DNA of 64,000 nucleotides from Anaerofilum hominis (GTDB lineage: Bacteria; Bacillota; Clostridia; Oscillospirales; Ruminococcaceae): contig NZ_JACONZ010000002.1 in the NCBI RefSeq assembly GCF_014287275.1, forward strand, positions 124,001 through 188,000, given 5' to 3'. The notes under the pieces are model-generated. The model ran no database searches and had not been told where the DNA came from. It worked only from the letters and a program-made list of their open reading frames with translations. A program made the translations under genes and the position numbers. This document shows, piece after piece, positions 17,099-25,973 of the stretch. Each line of letters begins with the position of its first letter. Positions within the stretch are counted from its first letter, which is position 1.

Positions 17099-18163
17099 TT
17101 ATTCCACCTCTGTGATCCAGCCCTGCGGGGCGGGAAGCCGGCCGTACTGGATGCCGGTGAGGGTGTCGTAGAGCCGCTGGGTGACGGGGCCGATGCGGCC
17201 GCCGTTGATGACCGCAGCCCGGTCCCTGTATTTCAGCTCGCCCACCGGGCTGATGACCGCGGCCGTGCCGGTGCCAAAGACCTCTTCCAGCGTGCCGTCC
17301 TCGTCCGCCCGCATCACGTCCTCGATGGGCAGAGGGGCCACGCTGACCGGATAGCCCCATCCCTCCAGCAGCTCGATGCAGCTCATGCGGGTGATGCCCG
17401 GCAGCACGGTGCCGGCGGTGGGGGCGGTGCGGATGACGCCGCCTATTTTGAAAAAGCAGTTCATGCTGCCGACTTCCTCCACATAGCGGCGCTCCACGCC
17501 GTCCAGCCACAGCACCTGGCCGTAACCCAGCCGGTGGGCCTTTTCACCCGAGAGGAGGCTGGCCGCGTAGTTGCCGCCGCATTTGACCGCGCCGGTGCCG
17601 CCGGGGGCGGCGCGCACATATTCGTCCTCCACATAGATGCGCACCGGGTCGATGCCGGTGGGGTAGTAGCTGCCCGAGGGGCTGGCGATGATGCAGAACT
17701 GATAGGCGCTGCTGGCCTTGACCCCCAGCTGCGCCTCGGTGGCGATGGTAAAGGGCCGGATGTAAAGGCTGGTCCCCTCCTCCGCCGGCACCCAGTCCTT
17801 GTCCACAGCGACCAACGCTTTCACGGCCTGTACGAAGTCGTCCACCGGGATCGGGGGGATACAGAGGCGCTCGTGGGTGCTGCGCAGCCGCTCGCCGTTT
17901 TTGTCCGGGCGGAACAGCTGCACCCGCCCCGCTGCGGTGCGGTACGCTTTCATGCCCTCAAAGCACTCCTGCGCATAGTGAAAGACCAGCGCCGCCGGGT
18001 CCAGCACGATGGGGGCGTAGGGCACGACCCGCGGGTCGTGCCAGCCCTTGTCCGCGGTGTAGTCCATCAGAAACATGTGGTCGGTGAAAACAGAGCCGAA
18101 GCCCAGCGGGCCGGTGGGCTTGGGTTTGGGATGCGCGGTTTTTTCGATTTTGATCTTGAGCAT
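17099..18163 (-). CDS. ilvE: Branched-chain amino acid aminotransferase
   Basis: Exchanges the amino group between glutamate and the keto acids of Val, Leu and Ile, PLP-dependent, cytoplasmic. 354 residues, the long BCAT subgroup. GGTGAVKCGGNYAASL carries the PLP lysine (about Lys194); ECFEGMKAYR and EVGSMNCFF are family blocks, and FGTGTAAVISPV binds the cofactor phosphate. I chose ATG 18163 because the MLKIKIEK start aligns with family N-termini and a GAGAGAG run precedes it; a longer in-frame start reaches into the leader. It is transcribed alone. Confidence 0.93.
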   Translation of the reverse strand: MLKIKIEKTAHPKPKPTGPLGFGSVFTDHMFLMDYTADKGWHDPRVVPYAPIVLDPAALVFHYAQECFEGMKAYRTAAGRVQLFRPDKNGERLRSTHERLCIPPIPVDDFVQAVKALVAVDKDWVPAEEGTSLYIRPFTIATEAQLGVKASSAYQFCIIASPSGSYYPTGIDPVRIYVEDEYVRAAPGGTGAVKCGGNYAASLLSGEKAHRLGYGQVLWLDGVERRYVEEVGSMNCFFKIGGVIRTAPTAGTVLPGITRMSCIELLEGWGYPVSVAPLPIEDVMRADEDGTLEEVFGTGTAAVISPVGELKYRDRAAVINGGRIGPVTQRLYDTLTGIQYGRLPAPQGWITEVE

Positions 18164-18251
18164 GGCAAATCTCTCTCTTCCCTCTATCAAATTGCGGGGC
18201 AGGGGCACTCTCCCCAGGTCGGGAAGGGCGCCCTTGCCCCGCGCTGTCTTT

Positions 18252-18281
18252 ATCATACGCTGAAACGCTGCGGTTTTGCAA
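18252..18281 (-). promoter_or_regulatory. Promoter of ilvE
   Basis: On the minus strand TTGCAA (18281-18276), an 18-base spacer, TATGAT (18257-18252). The leader then holds a strong hairpin, GCGGGGCA pairing with TGCCCCGC (about 18242-18194), of unknown role. Confidence 0.65.
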
Positions 18282-18374
18282 GCCGCAAAGAGACCAAAAT
18301 TTGGGGCCGGGAAGCCCGAAAAAAGGGGCAGGTCTTACAAGGCCGCCGCCCGAAACGGCGGGCTCAGGCCCCGG

Positions 18375-19319
18375 TCATCTGCCGTCCGGGCCGGCGTTTT
18401 CGCCCGGGGGCGGGAAAGCGGGGGCGGCGGGCTGCTGCATGGCGGCCATGCGCCGCGCCCGGCGGCGTTTGCCGGCGCGCAGCGAGAGCAGCACCACGGC
18501 CAGCACCGCGGCGGCGAGCAGCAGCAGCGGCAGCAGATAGATGAACAGGATCACCATTTCCTGCGCCAGATGCGCCGCGTTTTCGGCAGACCCCTGGAAA
18601 GCGCGCAGGATGCGGTCGCCGAAAGTGGGGGCGGTGAGGGTCTCGCGGGCCACCTCGTTGACGATGACCGAGACGGTGGCATATTCCACCTGGTTGTCGT
18701 AAAGCTTCTGCTGGCCGGTGATGCTCTCGATCTCATAGCGCACCTCGGAGAGCTTGTCTTCCAGCGTGATCAGGTCCTCCAGCTTTTGCGCCTGGCTCAT
18801 CAGCTCCAGCAGGCGCTGCTCCTGGGTGCGCAGGCTGGAAAGGCGCGCCTCGTTGTCCACGTATTGGGCCGTCACGTCGGCAGTGCTTTGGCTGGAGGAG
18901 ACCACGGTGCCCGTCTTGCCCGCCCCCTCCAGAAAAGAGGCGAGTTTTCCGGCGGGGATGCGGGCCTCGTAGCGGGCGCTGCGGCTGGAGGAATCGGCGG
19001 AGCCGTCCCGGCTGCTGCTGGCAAGGTAACCGCCCAGCGCCTCCACCTGGCGCTCGATCTCCGCAGCGGCGGCGTCGAAGTCGGTGGCGTCCAGCCAGAG
19101 CTCTGCGTTGACGACGAGCTTGCGGTCGCTTTGCGCCCCTGCGCCGGTCAGGCCCGCGCCGTAGCTCTCCGCCTCCGCGGCGGCCGTCTGGTCCATGGCG
19201 GCGGGCGCAGCGGAAAAGTTTTCGGTCCCGGCGGAGCCCCCGCAGCCGGCAAGGGCGCAGATCAGGACAAAGCAGAGCGCCGGCGCAGCCAGGCGCATGA
19301 GGAGAGGGGGATGCTTCAT
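18375..19319 (-). CDS. DUF4349 lipoprotein
   Basis: 314 residues. The signal peptide ends in a lipobox (ALAGC, Cys26), so it is anchored outside. A DUF4349 domain spans about 65-285: beta strands (RKLVVNAELWLDA), a coiled-coil middle (QKLEDLITLEDKLSEVRYEIE) and a C-terminal membrane helix (about 256-280) with a basic cytoplasmic tail. Function is unknown for the family. It is a single gene divergent from the AbgB-like gene. AAAGGAGG precedes the ATG. Confidence 0.88.
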   Translation of the reverse strand: MKHPPLLMRLAAPALCFVLICALAGCGGSAGTENFSAAPAAMDQTAAAEAESYGAGLTGAGAQSDRKLVVNAELWLDATDFDAAAAEIERQVEALGGYLASSSRDGSADSSSRSARYEARIPAGKLASFLEGAGKTGTVVSSSQSTADVTAQYVDNEARLSSLRTQEQRLLELMSQAQKLEDLITLEDKLSEVRYEIESITGQQKLYDNQVEYATVSVIVNEVARETLTAPTFGDRILRAFQGSAENAAHLAQEMVILFIYLLPLLLLAAAVLAVVLLSLRAGKRRRARRMAAMQQPAAPAFPPPGENAGPDGR

Positions 19320-19590
19320 TGAGATGACCTCCTTTGAGAGATGAATGCGGGGCAGAACGACCCCCGCGCGTGGTCCCCGCCGGCAGCAGCGGAGACGCTT
19401 TTTTTCTATTCTATAATAAGAGACGGGAAAAGGGCTGGTTTTTTACAGTTTGTCATAAAATTGACGGCAATTTGTAACCTGTCCGCGGATGCCGCCCCGG
19501 CGGAGCGGGCGCAGCGGCGTCTTTGCGCGGGGCGGCGGCCGCGCGCCGGGGCTTTTGCGGGCGCAGGCGGCGCGCCCTCGCAGCCGTGCC

Positions 19591-19620
19591 TTGACAGCGG
19601 CGGCGGGCGGGAAGTATGAT
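19591..19620 (+). promoter_or_regulatory. Promoter of the AbgB-like gene
   Basis: TTGACA (19591-19596), 18 bases, TATGAT (19615-19620). Confidence 0.75.
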
Positions 19621-19668
19621 GAAAACAGAAAAAACAAAACGGCGGCGGCCGAAAAAAGGAGGATAAAA

Positions 19669-21057
19669 ATGGACAAACAGTCGATGCTGGACTGGCTGGA
19701 CGGACAGGAAAAAATGCTCTCCGACATGGCGCGGGTGATCTGGGAAAAGCCGGAGCTGGCCATGGAAGAGGTGTTTGCCAGCGGCCTGCAGCGGGATGCG
19801 CTGGCCGCGGCGGGCTTCCGGCTGCGGGAGGTGCCGGGCGTGCCCACGGCGTTTGTGGCGGAATACGGCAGCGGCAGGCCGGTGCTGGGCATCCTGGGGG
19901 AATATGACGCCCTGCCGGACCTGTCCCAGCAGCCGGGGCCCGAGCGGCGGGCGCTGGTGGAGCACGGCCCGGGACACGGCTGTGGGCACAACCTGCTGGG
20001 CACCGCAGGCCTGGGCGCGGCCATGGCGTTGGCCCGGGCGATCGGCAGCGGCGCGCTGGCGGGCACGGTGCGGTACTACGGCTGCCCGGCGGAGGAGACC
20101 ATCAGCGGCAAGACGCTGATGGCAAAGGCCCATGTCTTTGACGACCTGGATGCCTGCGTCACCTGGCACCCCTCGTCTTATACCGCGCCCTGGGCCAACA
20201 GCATGCTGGCCAATCTTTCGGTGCGGTTCCGCTTCAAGGGCATCCCCGCCCACGCGGCCTCGGCGGCCGAGCTGGGACGCAGCGCGCTGGACGCGGTGGA
20301 ATTGATGAATGTGGGGGCAAATTATCTGCGGGAACACGTGAATGAAAAGGTGCGCATGCACTATGTCACCACCAACGGCGGCAGCGTGCCCAACACGGTG
20401 CCCGAGGACGCCGAGGTCTGGTACATGGTGCGGGCGCCCAAATTTGAAATGGTGCGGGACACCTTCCGGCGGCTGAAGAACATCGCCCGGGGCGCGGCCC
20501 AGATGACCGAGACCCAGCTGGCCGAGGTGCGGCTGGAATCCGCCGCGTGGGAGGTGCTCACCAACGAGGTGATCTGCGGCGTGCTTGACCGCAACATGAA
20601 AGCCATGGGCGGCCCGGGCTTTGAGGAGGAGGACCGCCGCTTTGCGGCTGAAATGGTAAAGACCTTTGGCCCCGGTGAGCAGCTGAAAGGGTTTGCCCCT
20701 TTCTTTGTCCCGGCAGAGCTGGAGGGACAGGGGCTGTTTGAGGGGACGGCGGACCCGGTGGGCCGGGGCGTCTGCATCATGGCCTCCAGCGACGTGGGGG
20801 ACGTGAGCTGGATCGCCCCGCTGTGCCAGTTCGGCGTCTCAGTCTGGCCGCTGGGCATCCCCACCCACACCTGGCGCACCACGGCCTCCACCAGCAGCCA
20901 CCTGGCCATGCGGGGCATGCTGTTTGCCGCAAAGACCATGGCGGCCACCCTGTACGACCTGTCCGCCGACCCGGCGCTGCTGGGAGAGGCGCAGGCGGAG
21001 TTTGCCCGCGCCACGGAAAAACAGAAATATGTCTGCGCGCTGGACGAGGAGATCTGA
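19669..21057 (+). CDS. M20-family amidohydrolase, AbgB-like (p-aminobenzoyl-glutamate hydrolase subunit B)
   Basis: 462 residues. Metal-binding motifs GEYDALP (77-83), HGCGHN (103-108) and AEET (141-144), plus the later SSDVGDVSW block, define the AbgB branch of the M20D peptidases, which cut p-aminobenzoyl-glutamate or related amides. No AbgA-like partner is adjacent, and single AbgB-type proteins in Clostridia have uncertain substrates. The start at 19669 has AAAGGAGG six bases upstream; the open frame extends 60 codons further up, across the promoter. Confidence 0.88.
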   Translation: MDKQSMLDWLDGQEKMLSDMARVIWEKPELAMEEVFASGLQRDALAAAGFRLREVPGVPTAFVAEYGSGRPVLGILGEYDALPDLSQQPGPERRALVEHGPGHGCGHNLLGTAGLGAAMALARAIGSGALAGTVRYYGCPAEETISGKTLMAKAHVFDDLDACVTWHPSSYTAPWANSMLANLSVRFRFKGIPAHAASAAELGRSALDAVELMNVGANYLREHVNEKVRMHYVTTNGGSVPNTVPEDAEVWYMVRAPKFEMVRDTFRRLKNIARGAAQMTETQLAEVRLESAAWEVLTNEVICGVLDRNMKAMGGPGFEEEDRRFAAEMVKTFGPGEQLKGFAPFFVPAELEGQGLFEGTADPVGRGVCIMASSDVGDVSWIAPLCQFGVSVWPLGIPTHTWRTTASTSSHLAMRGMLFAAKTMAATLYDLSADPALLGEAQAEFARATEKQKYVCALDEEI

Positions 21058-21271
21058 GGCGCGCCCGCTGCGAAAGCAGCCTCCCTGCGCTTTTGCGCAC
21101 CCGGCGCGGGGCCGGCGATCCCCGCGCTTGCCCGCAGGGCAGGGCCCCCCGCAGAAAAAAGGCGGCCGCCGGTCGGAGGCGCGCCGGTGAAGAGAGCGGC
21201 AAAAATAAATGGACTTGACGTGTGACAGACGCGGCGGCGCAGTATGGGCCCCCTGGAGCCCCACAGACAGG

Positions 21272-21320
21272 AACAGCCGCACCATTTGATGTTATCAAGT
21301 GGTGCGGCTGTTTGTTTTTT
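21272..21320 (+). terminator. Terminator of the AbgB-like gene
   Basis: ACAGCCGCACCA and TGGTGCGGCTGT form a long stem with an inner TTGAT/ATCAA extension, followed by TTGTTTTTT. Confidence 0.85.
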
Positions 21321-21567
21321 CCGCTGAAGCCGGTTCGGGCTGGCGAGGCTCTTGGCGGCAGTTCCGGAAGATCAGCTCTGAGCAGATCTTCTTTTATCCG
21401 CAGGCGCAGGCGGTTTTCCGCCTGTCTCCGCTTGAGTGCGGGACGGCGCAGGCAAGCCCCCGGGGACGGGGATAATGCTGTGAAAGGCTTTGACAAATAC
21501 ACAGAGCACAGGCGCAGGCAAGCACTCAGGGGCGCGGGGGCTTTTCCAAAACCGGGCGCGGGGCGGT
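21321..21567. other. Spacer between convergent genes
   Basis: No ribosome site, hairpin or recognisable product seen. Confidence 0.4.
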
Positions 21568-22950
21568 TCATGCCCGGCCGGGCACCTCGGGCAGGCTGTC
21601 AAAGCCCCGCTGCAGTTCCTCGTCGGTGGGCACGGTGTCGGCCATCTTCCCCTCCAGAAAAGCGGTGTAGGCGGTCATGTCGAAATATCCGGTGCCCGTT
21701 AGCCCGAACAGGATGGTTTTGGCCTCGCCAGTCTCGCGGCAGCGCAGCGCCTCGTCCATGGCCGCGCGGATGGCATGGGCGGACTCCGGCGCGGGGAGGA
21801 TGGTCTCCTGGCGGGCAAAAAAGACGGCGGCCTCAAAAACACGGGTCTGCTCTGCTGAAACAGCGCTCATAAAACCGTCGTGGTACAGCCTGGAGAGGAT
21901 GGGGGACATGCCGTGGTAGCGCAGCCCGCCGGCGTGCCCGGGGGAGGGGATAAAGCCGCTGCCCAGCGTGTACATCCTGGCCAGCGGGGTGATCCTGCCG
22001 GTGTCGCAGAAGTCATAGGCGTAGCGGCCGCGGGTAAGGGAGGGGCAGGAGGCGGGCTCCACCGCGATGATCTGGGGGTCGGCCGCGCCGGTGAGCTTAT
22101 CCCGCATATAGGGGGCGATCAGCCCGCCCAGGTTGGAGCCGCCGCCCGCACAGCCGATGATCACGTCCGGGTATTCCCCCAGCAGGTCCATCGCCCGTTT
22201 GGCCTCAAGCCCGATGATGGACTGGTGCAGCAGCACCTGGTTGAGCACCGAGCCCAGCACATAGCGGCAGCCGGGGGTGGCGAGCGCCCGCTCCACCGCC
22301 TCGGAGATGGCGCAGCCCAGGCTGCCGCCGGTGTGGGGGTCCTTTTCCAGAATGCGGCGGCCGGCCCCGGTGGTGGGGCTGGGGCTGACGGTCACGTCCG
22401 CCCCAAAGGTCTGCATCACCGCCTTGCGGAAAGGCTTCTGCTCATAGGAGACCTTGACCATGAAAACCGTCAGGTCCAGCCCAAAGTGGGCGCAGGCCTC
22501 CGCCAGCGCAGTGCCCCACTGGCCCGCGCCGGTCTCGGTGGTCAGGCTGGACAGCCCCTGCTCTTTGGCGTAATAGGCCTGGGCGATGGCGGAGTTCAGC
22601 TTGTGGCTGCCCGAGGTGTTGTTGCCCTCGAACTTGTAATAGATATGGGCCGGGGTGTCCAGCGCCTTTTCCAGCTGATAGGCCCGGCAGAGCGGCGAGG
22701 GGCGGTAGATGCGGTACATCTCGAGGATCTCCTCCGGGATATCCACATACCGGGTGCTGCCGTCCAGCTCCTGATGGGCCAGCTTTTCACAAAAGACCAG
22801 GTACAGGCCCTCTTCCGTGACGGGCTGCAGGGTCGCGGGGTCCAGCATCGGGTCCGGCTGGCAGGGCATATCGGCCCGCAGGTTATACCACTGGCGGGGC
22901 ATCTGATCTTCGGTCAGGTACAGTCTGTGCGGGATGTTCATCTCAGTCAC
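21568..22950 (-). CDS. trpB: TrpB-like tryptophan synthase beta chain (TrpB2 type)
   Basis: Condenses indole with serine to tryptophan using PLP. 460 residues, longer than the classical TrpB (about 400), with an N-terminal extension (YNLRADMPCQPDP) and the HKLNSA lysine block (PLP Lys117), ETGAGQWG (139-146) and CAGGGSN (267-273) typical of TrpB2. TrpB2 enzymes often work without TrpA and may salvage free indole. No other trp gene is nearby. Its leader is a T-box with a Trp codon, so it is expressed when charged tRNA-Trp runs short. Confidence 0.93.
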   Translation of the reverse strand: MTEMNIPHRLYLTEDQMPRQWYNLRADMPCQPDPMLDPATLQPVTEEGLYLVFCEKLAHQELDGSTRYVDIPEEILEMYRIYRPSPLCRAYQLEKALDTPAHIYYKFEGNNTSGSHKLNSAIAQAYYAKEQGLSSLTTETGAGQWGTALAEACAHFGLDLTVFMVKVSYEQKPFRKAVMQTFGADVTVSPSPTTGAGRRILEKDPHTGGSLGCAISEAVERALATPGCRYVLGSVLNQVLLHQSIIGLEAKRAMDLLGEYPDVIIGCAGGGSNLGGLIAPYMRDKLTGAADPQIIAVEPASCPSLTRGRYAYDFCDTGRITPLARMYTLGSGFIPSPGHAGGLRYHGMSPILSRLYHDGFMSAVSAEQTRVFEAAVFFARQETILPAPESAHAIRAAMDEALRCRETGEAKTILFGLTGTGYFDMTAYTAFLEGKMADTVPTDEELQRGFDSLPEVPGRA

Positions 22951-23049
22951 CTCTTGTGTTTATTTGCAAACGGGCTCCTGAAACGGGGCCCCGTCGGCGC
23001 ATGGGGATCCGGGGGACAAAAGCGGCCCGGCCGGCCCGGTGCTGCGGGG

Positions 23050-23333
23050 CAAAACAAAAAGGCTTTTGCCCCGGCCAAAAAACCGGGACAAAAGCCTTTG
23101 CTTCTGCGGTACCACCCTGATTGGCGCAAACGCGCCCACTCGCTCCGCATACGATCATATGCGCTTCCTTGATAACGGGTGAAGATCCCGTCAGGCACTA
23201 CTGGGCGCGCGGCCGTTCGTCCTGCCCTCATAAGTCCATTCAGCTGGAAAGCCGCTTGCCGTTTCGCACCACCCAACGGTTCTCTGAAAGCGTCTTAAAA
23301 GCTTACTCTTCTTATTCAGCGGTTTGAGAATAT
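23050..23333 (-). ncRNA. T-box leader, tryptophan specifier
   Basis: On the minus strand the T-box core AGGGTGGTACCGCAG (about 23118-23104) is followed by the terminator stem AAAGGCTTTTGTCCCGG / CCGGGGCAAAAGCCTTT (about 23102-23060) and a TTTTTGTTTT tract. Upstream, the specifier region reads GCTGAATGGACTTATGAGG (about 23243-23225), whose UGG codon stands for Trp. This matches the TrpB2 gene that follows. Uncharged tRNA-Trp should stabilise the antiterminator and allow read-through. Confidence 0.9.
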
Positions 23334-23339
23334 GGCGTT

Positions 23340-23368
23340 ATTATACGCCCCGGGCCGGGGGCTGTCAA
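23340..23368 (-). promoter_or_regulatory. Promoter of the T-box-trpB transcript
   Basis: Exact consensus on the minus strand: TTGACA (23368-23363), 17 bases, TATAAT (23345-23340). Confidence 0.92.
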
Positions 23369-23550
23369 TCTTTTTTTGCCGTCTGTCCCTGCGGCGCGGG
23401 GGCGGACGGCGGGGGCAGGTCCTGCGGCCGCCTTAAAACCGGCGCGCAGGGATTATTTTTTAAACGATGAAGAATTCCGGTTTCTGCCTCGTTCTACTTT
23501 AAAACGGGGGAGCTTTTTCCCTGTTTTGGAATGAAAAAGGAGGTGGCCTG

Positions 23551-24483
23551 ATGGCGCAGGGGACAGCGGTATTCGAATGTGCGCAGCTGGGCAAAAAGTA
23601 TCAGGGCAGGGCCGCGCTGAAAGACGTTAGCCTGACCCAGCGGCAGGGGAAGATCTATGGCCTGATCGGGGAGAACGGGGCGGGCAAGACAACGCTGATG
23701 AAGATCATTGCCGGGCTGGCGTTCCCCACCGGCGGGACTTTCGCCCTTTTTGGCGAAGCCGCCCGCCTGGACGCCGCGCGGCAGCAGTGCGGCTTTATGA
23801 TCGGCTCTTCCGGCCTCAACGCCTCGATGTCCGCCGCAGAAAACATCGAGCTGCACGGTTTGATCCGCGGGCTGAAGCTCACCGGCCCCGAGGTGGCCGA
23901 GCTGCTGGGCCGGGTCGGTCTGGAAGATACGAAGAAAAAGGTGCGGGGCTATTCGCTGGGGATGAAGCAGCGCCTGGGGATCGCGCTGGCCATGATCGGC
24001 TATCCCGCATACCTGGTGCTGGACGAACCGGTCAACGGCCTTGACCCGCTGGGCATCGTGGAGATCCGGAACATGCTCCGGCAGCTCTGCGGGGAGAAAG
24101 GGATGACGATCCTGATCTCCAGCCATAACCTGCCCGAGCTTTTTCAGACTGCGACGGATTATATCCTCCTGCATCATGGAAAGGTCCTGGAGGAGATCTC
24201 TCTGCCGGAGCTGGAGATGAAATGCAAAAAATACGCGCGCGTGCGGACGGATGAGCCCGAAAGGCTCTTATCGGCCCTGAAAAGCGCTTTCCCGGAGGCA
24301 GAGGCCCGGCAGTGTCCCGACGGGGCGATCCACATCTTCAACTGCGGGGACCGGCTGACCGATCTTGCCGGGCTGTTCCATCAAAAGCGGATCCTGATCG
24401 AAGAATTCGCGCTGAAACAAGACACGCCGGAACAATATTTTCTGTCCCGGATGAGAGGAGAAAACAATGTCAAACCTGCTTAA
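23551..24483 (+). CDS. ABC transporter ATP-binding protein (BcrA-like)
   Basis: 310 residues. Walker A GENGAGKTTL near 39-48, signature YSLGMKQRLGIA (first position Tyr-Ser-Leu as in BcrA types), Walker B YLVLDEPVNGLDP and SSHNLPEL. The C-terminal 80 residues form the extra domain seen in bacitracin/lantibiotic-type exporters. AAAAAGGAGGTGG precedes the ATG. It overlaps the permease gene by 17 bases. A peptide or antibiotic-related export role is inferred from family only; no biosynthetic or two-component genes are adjacent. Confidence 0.87.
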   Translation: MAQGTAVFECAQLGKKYQGRAALKDVSLTQRQGKIYGLIGENGAGKTTLMKIIAGLAFPTGGTFALFGEAARLDAARQQCGFMIGSSGLNASMSAAENIELHGLIRGLKLTGPEVAELLGRVGLEDTKKKVRGYSLGMKQRLGIALAMIGYPAYLVLDEPVNGLDPLGIVEIRNMLRQLCGEKGMTILISSHNLPELFQTATDYILLHHGKVLEEISLPELEMKCKKYARVRTDEPERLLSALKSAFPEAEARQCPDGAIHIFNCGDRLTDLAGLFHQKRILIEEFALKQDTPEQYFLSRMRGENNVKPA

Positions 24484-25237
24484 AGCGGAGTGGAAAAAGC
24501 TGGCGCACTCTTTCCCCCTGAAAATAGCGGCGGCGGCCATGCTGGCGCTGTCTTTTGTCACGGCCCTGTCCAGCCTGAGCTATCGCGGCTCTCCGCTGCA
24601 GCAGGAGATGGAGATCGTGCTGGACGGTTACGGGGCGTTTCTGGTCTCCCTGCGCGACACCCCGCTGCTGATTTTGCTGGGCATCATCGCGCTTGCCATT
24701 GTGGTCTGCGGCGATTTTGACAACCGCACCATCCAGGCGGAGATCTGCGCCGGCCATGCGCGCGGCCAGATCGTGGTCAGCAAATTCATTGCCATGATGA
24801 TGGCGTATACGGCCCTTTTGCTGCCGTATCCGGCGGGGCGGCTGATATTCCAGAGCATCTTTTACGGGTTTGGCAGACCCGTGAGCGCCGCGGTGGTGAT
24901 GCAGCTGCTGGCTGTTTTTGCGGTTTATATGCTCATCGGCCTGGCGCTGGCAAGCGCGGGCGTTTTGCTGGCGTTTGCCGTCCGTAAAACGATCGTCGTG
25001 ATCGCCGGCAGCATTTTGATCCTGCTTTTGGGCGGAAACGCGCTGCTCTCTTTCGGCGTTTCGATCCCGCAGCTGGGCGCGGTTTTGGACAGGACCCCGC
25101 TGGGCTTGGCAAAGTCGCTTTTTGCCTGCGGGTATCCCGCGGGCGATCTCGGCATGGCCGCGGCGGTCTGCGCGGGGATGATCTTGGTCATGTGCCTGCT
25201 GACGGCGCTGGTGTTCCGGAAAGCGGAACTCCGGTAA
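24467..25237 (+). CDS. ABC-2 type permease partner
   Basis: 256 residues with six membrane helices, starting NLLKAEWKKLAHSFPLK, the basic amphipathic opening of ABC-2 permeases of the BcrB/lantibiotic immunity type. A conserved-looking NRTIQAEICAGHARGQIVVSK loop follows helix 2 in short blocks (NRTIQAEI, GHARGQI). GAGAGGAG precedes the ATG within the end of the ATPase gene. Forms the membrane part of the exporter with the preceding gene. Confidence 0.83.
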   Translation: MSNLLKAEWKKLAHSFPLKIAAAAMLALSFVTALSSLSYRGSPLQQEMEIVLDGYGAFLVSLRDTPLLILLGIIALAIVVCGDFDNRTIQAEICAGHARGQIVVSKFIAMMMAYTALLLPYPAGRLIFQSIFYGFGRPVSAAVVMQLLAVFAVYMLIGLALASAGVLLAFAVRKTIVVIAGSILILLLGGNALLSFGVSIPQLGAVLDRTPLGLAKSLFACGYPAGDLGMAAAVCAGMILVMCLLTALVFRKAELR

Positions 25238-25257
25238 AACGCGGCGCTGCCGGCACA

Positions 25258-25308
25258 AAAAACAGCTCTCCTGCCAGGGATGCCCGGCGGGAGAGCTGTT
25301 TTGGTTTT
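25258..25308. terminator. Terminator after the BcrA-like exporter
   Basis: AACAGCTCTCC (25261-25271) pairs with GGAGAGCTGTT (25290-25300), T-rich on both sides. Confidence 0.8.
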
Positions 25309-25344
25309 CGCCTCTTCGATAACGGCAGGGAAATAACGGCAGGG

Positions 25345-25390
25345 AAAAAAGAGAAAAGGGCAGGCCCCGGCGGACCGCCCTTTTCCGTTT
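25345..25390 (-). terminator. Terminator of the recA-recX-rimO-pgsA operon
   Basis: On the minus strand AAAAGGGC and GCCCTTTT flank a GC-rich loop and are followed by CTCTTTTTT, just after the pgsA stop. Confidence 0.7.
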
Positions 25391-25391
25391 T

Positions 25392-25973
25392 TTATTTGGC
25401 TGTGTTGATGAACTGCCGGTTGGTCCAAAGATACTGGATGCCGGAGACGGCGGTGACGAGGGCCACCACCCAGCAGAGCGCCTGCGTGATGAGGCCCACG
25501 GCCATCCCATCGGTGGGACCGAAGAAGGCGGCCGCAAAATAGTAGAAGATGATGGTGAGCATCTGCAGCACCGTTTTGACCTTGCCCCAGATGTTGGCGG
25601 CGATGACGCGGCCGTCCCGGGCCCCGGCGGCCACCATGCGCAGCCCCGAGACCGCAAATTCCCGCGCAAGGATGACGGCCAGCACAACGGGGGAGCACAG
25701 GCCGTCCCGCATCATGTACAAAAAAGCCACCGTGGTGAGCAGCTTGTCGGCCAGCGGGTCGGCAAATTTGCCGAAATCCGTGACCATGTGATTTTTGCGG
25801 GCCAGGTGGCCGTCCAGAAAATCGGTGAAGCTGGCCGCGGCAAAGACGATGCCGGCCGCCAGATACCAGGTTTTGTCAAAGCTGGGCGTATTGTACTGGC
25901 CAAGGCCTGCAAAGAGCATAAACACCGGCACCAGCGCCATGCGCGCCAGAGTGAGCTTGTTGGGCAGATTCAT
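25392..25973 (-). CDS. pgsA: CDP-diacylglycerol-glycerol-3-phosphate 3-phosphatidyltransferase
   Basis: Makes phosphatidylglycerol phosphate from CDP-diacylglycerol and glycerol-3-phosphate in the membrane. 193 residues, five to six helices. The CDP-alcohol phosphotransferase motif is exact: DG at 54-55, AR at 58-59, G68, D72 and D76. AREFAVSGLR after helix 3 is the PgsA-specific block. The start overlaps the rimO stop (ATGA). rimO-pgsA adjacency is common in Firmicutes. Confidence 0.95.
   Translation of the reverse strand: MNLPNKLTLARMALVPVFMLFAGLGQYNTPSFDKTWYLAAGIVFAAASFTDFLDGHLARKNHMVTDFGKFADPLADKLLTTVAFLYMMRDGLCSPVVLAVILAREFAVSGLRMVAAGARDGRVIAANIWGKVKTVLQMLTIIFYYFAAAFFGPTDGMAVGLITQALCWVVALVTAVSGIQYLWTNRQFINTAK

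Noticed and set aside
17081..18544. Plus-strand open frame opposite ilvE
   Set aside because: Antisense shadow; ilvE has all family motifs on the other strand.
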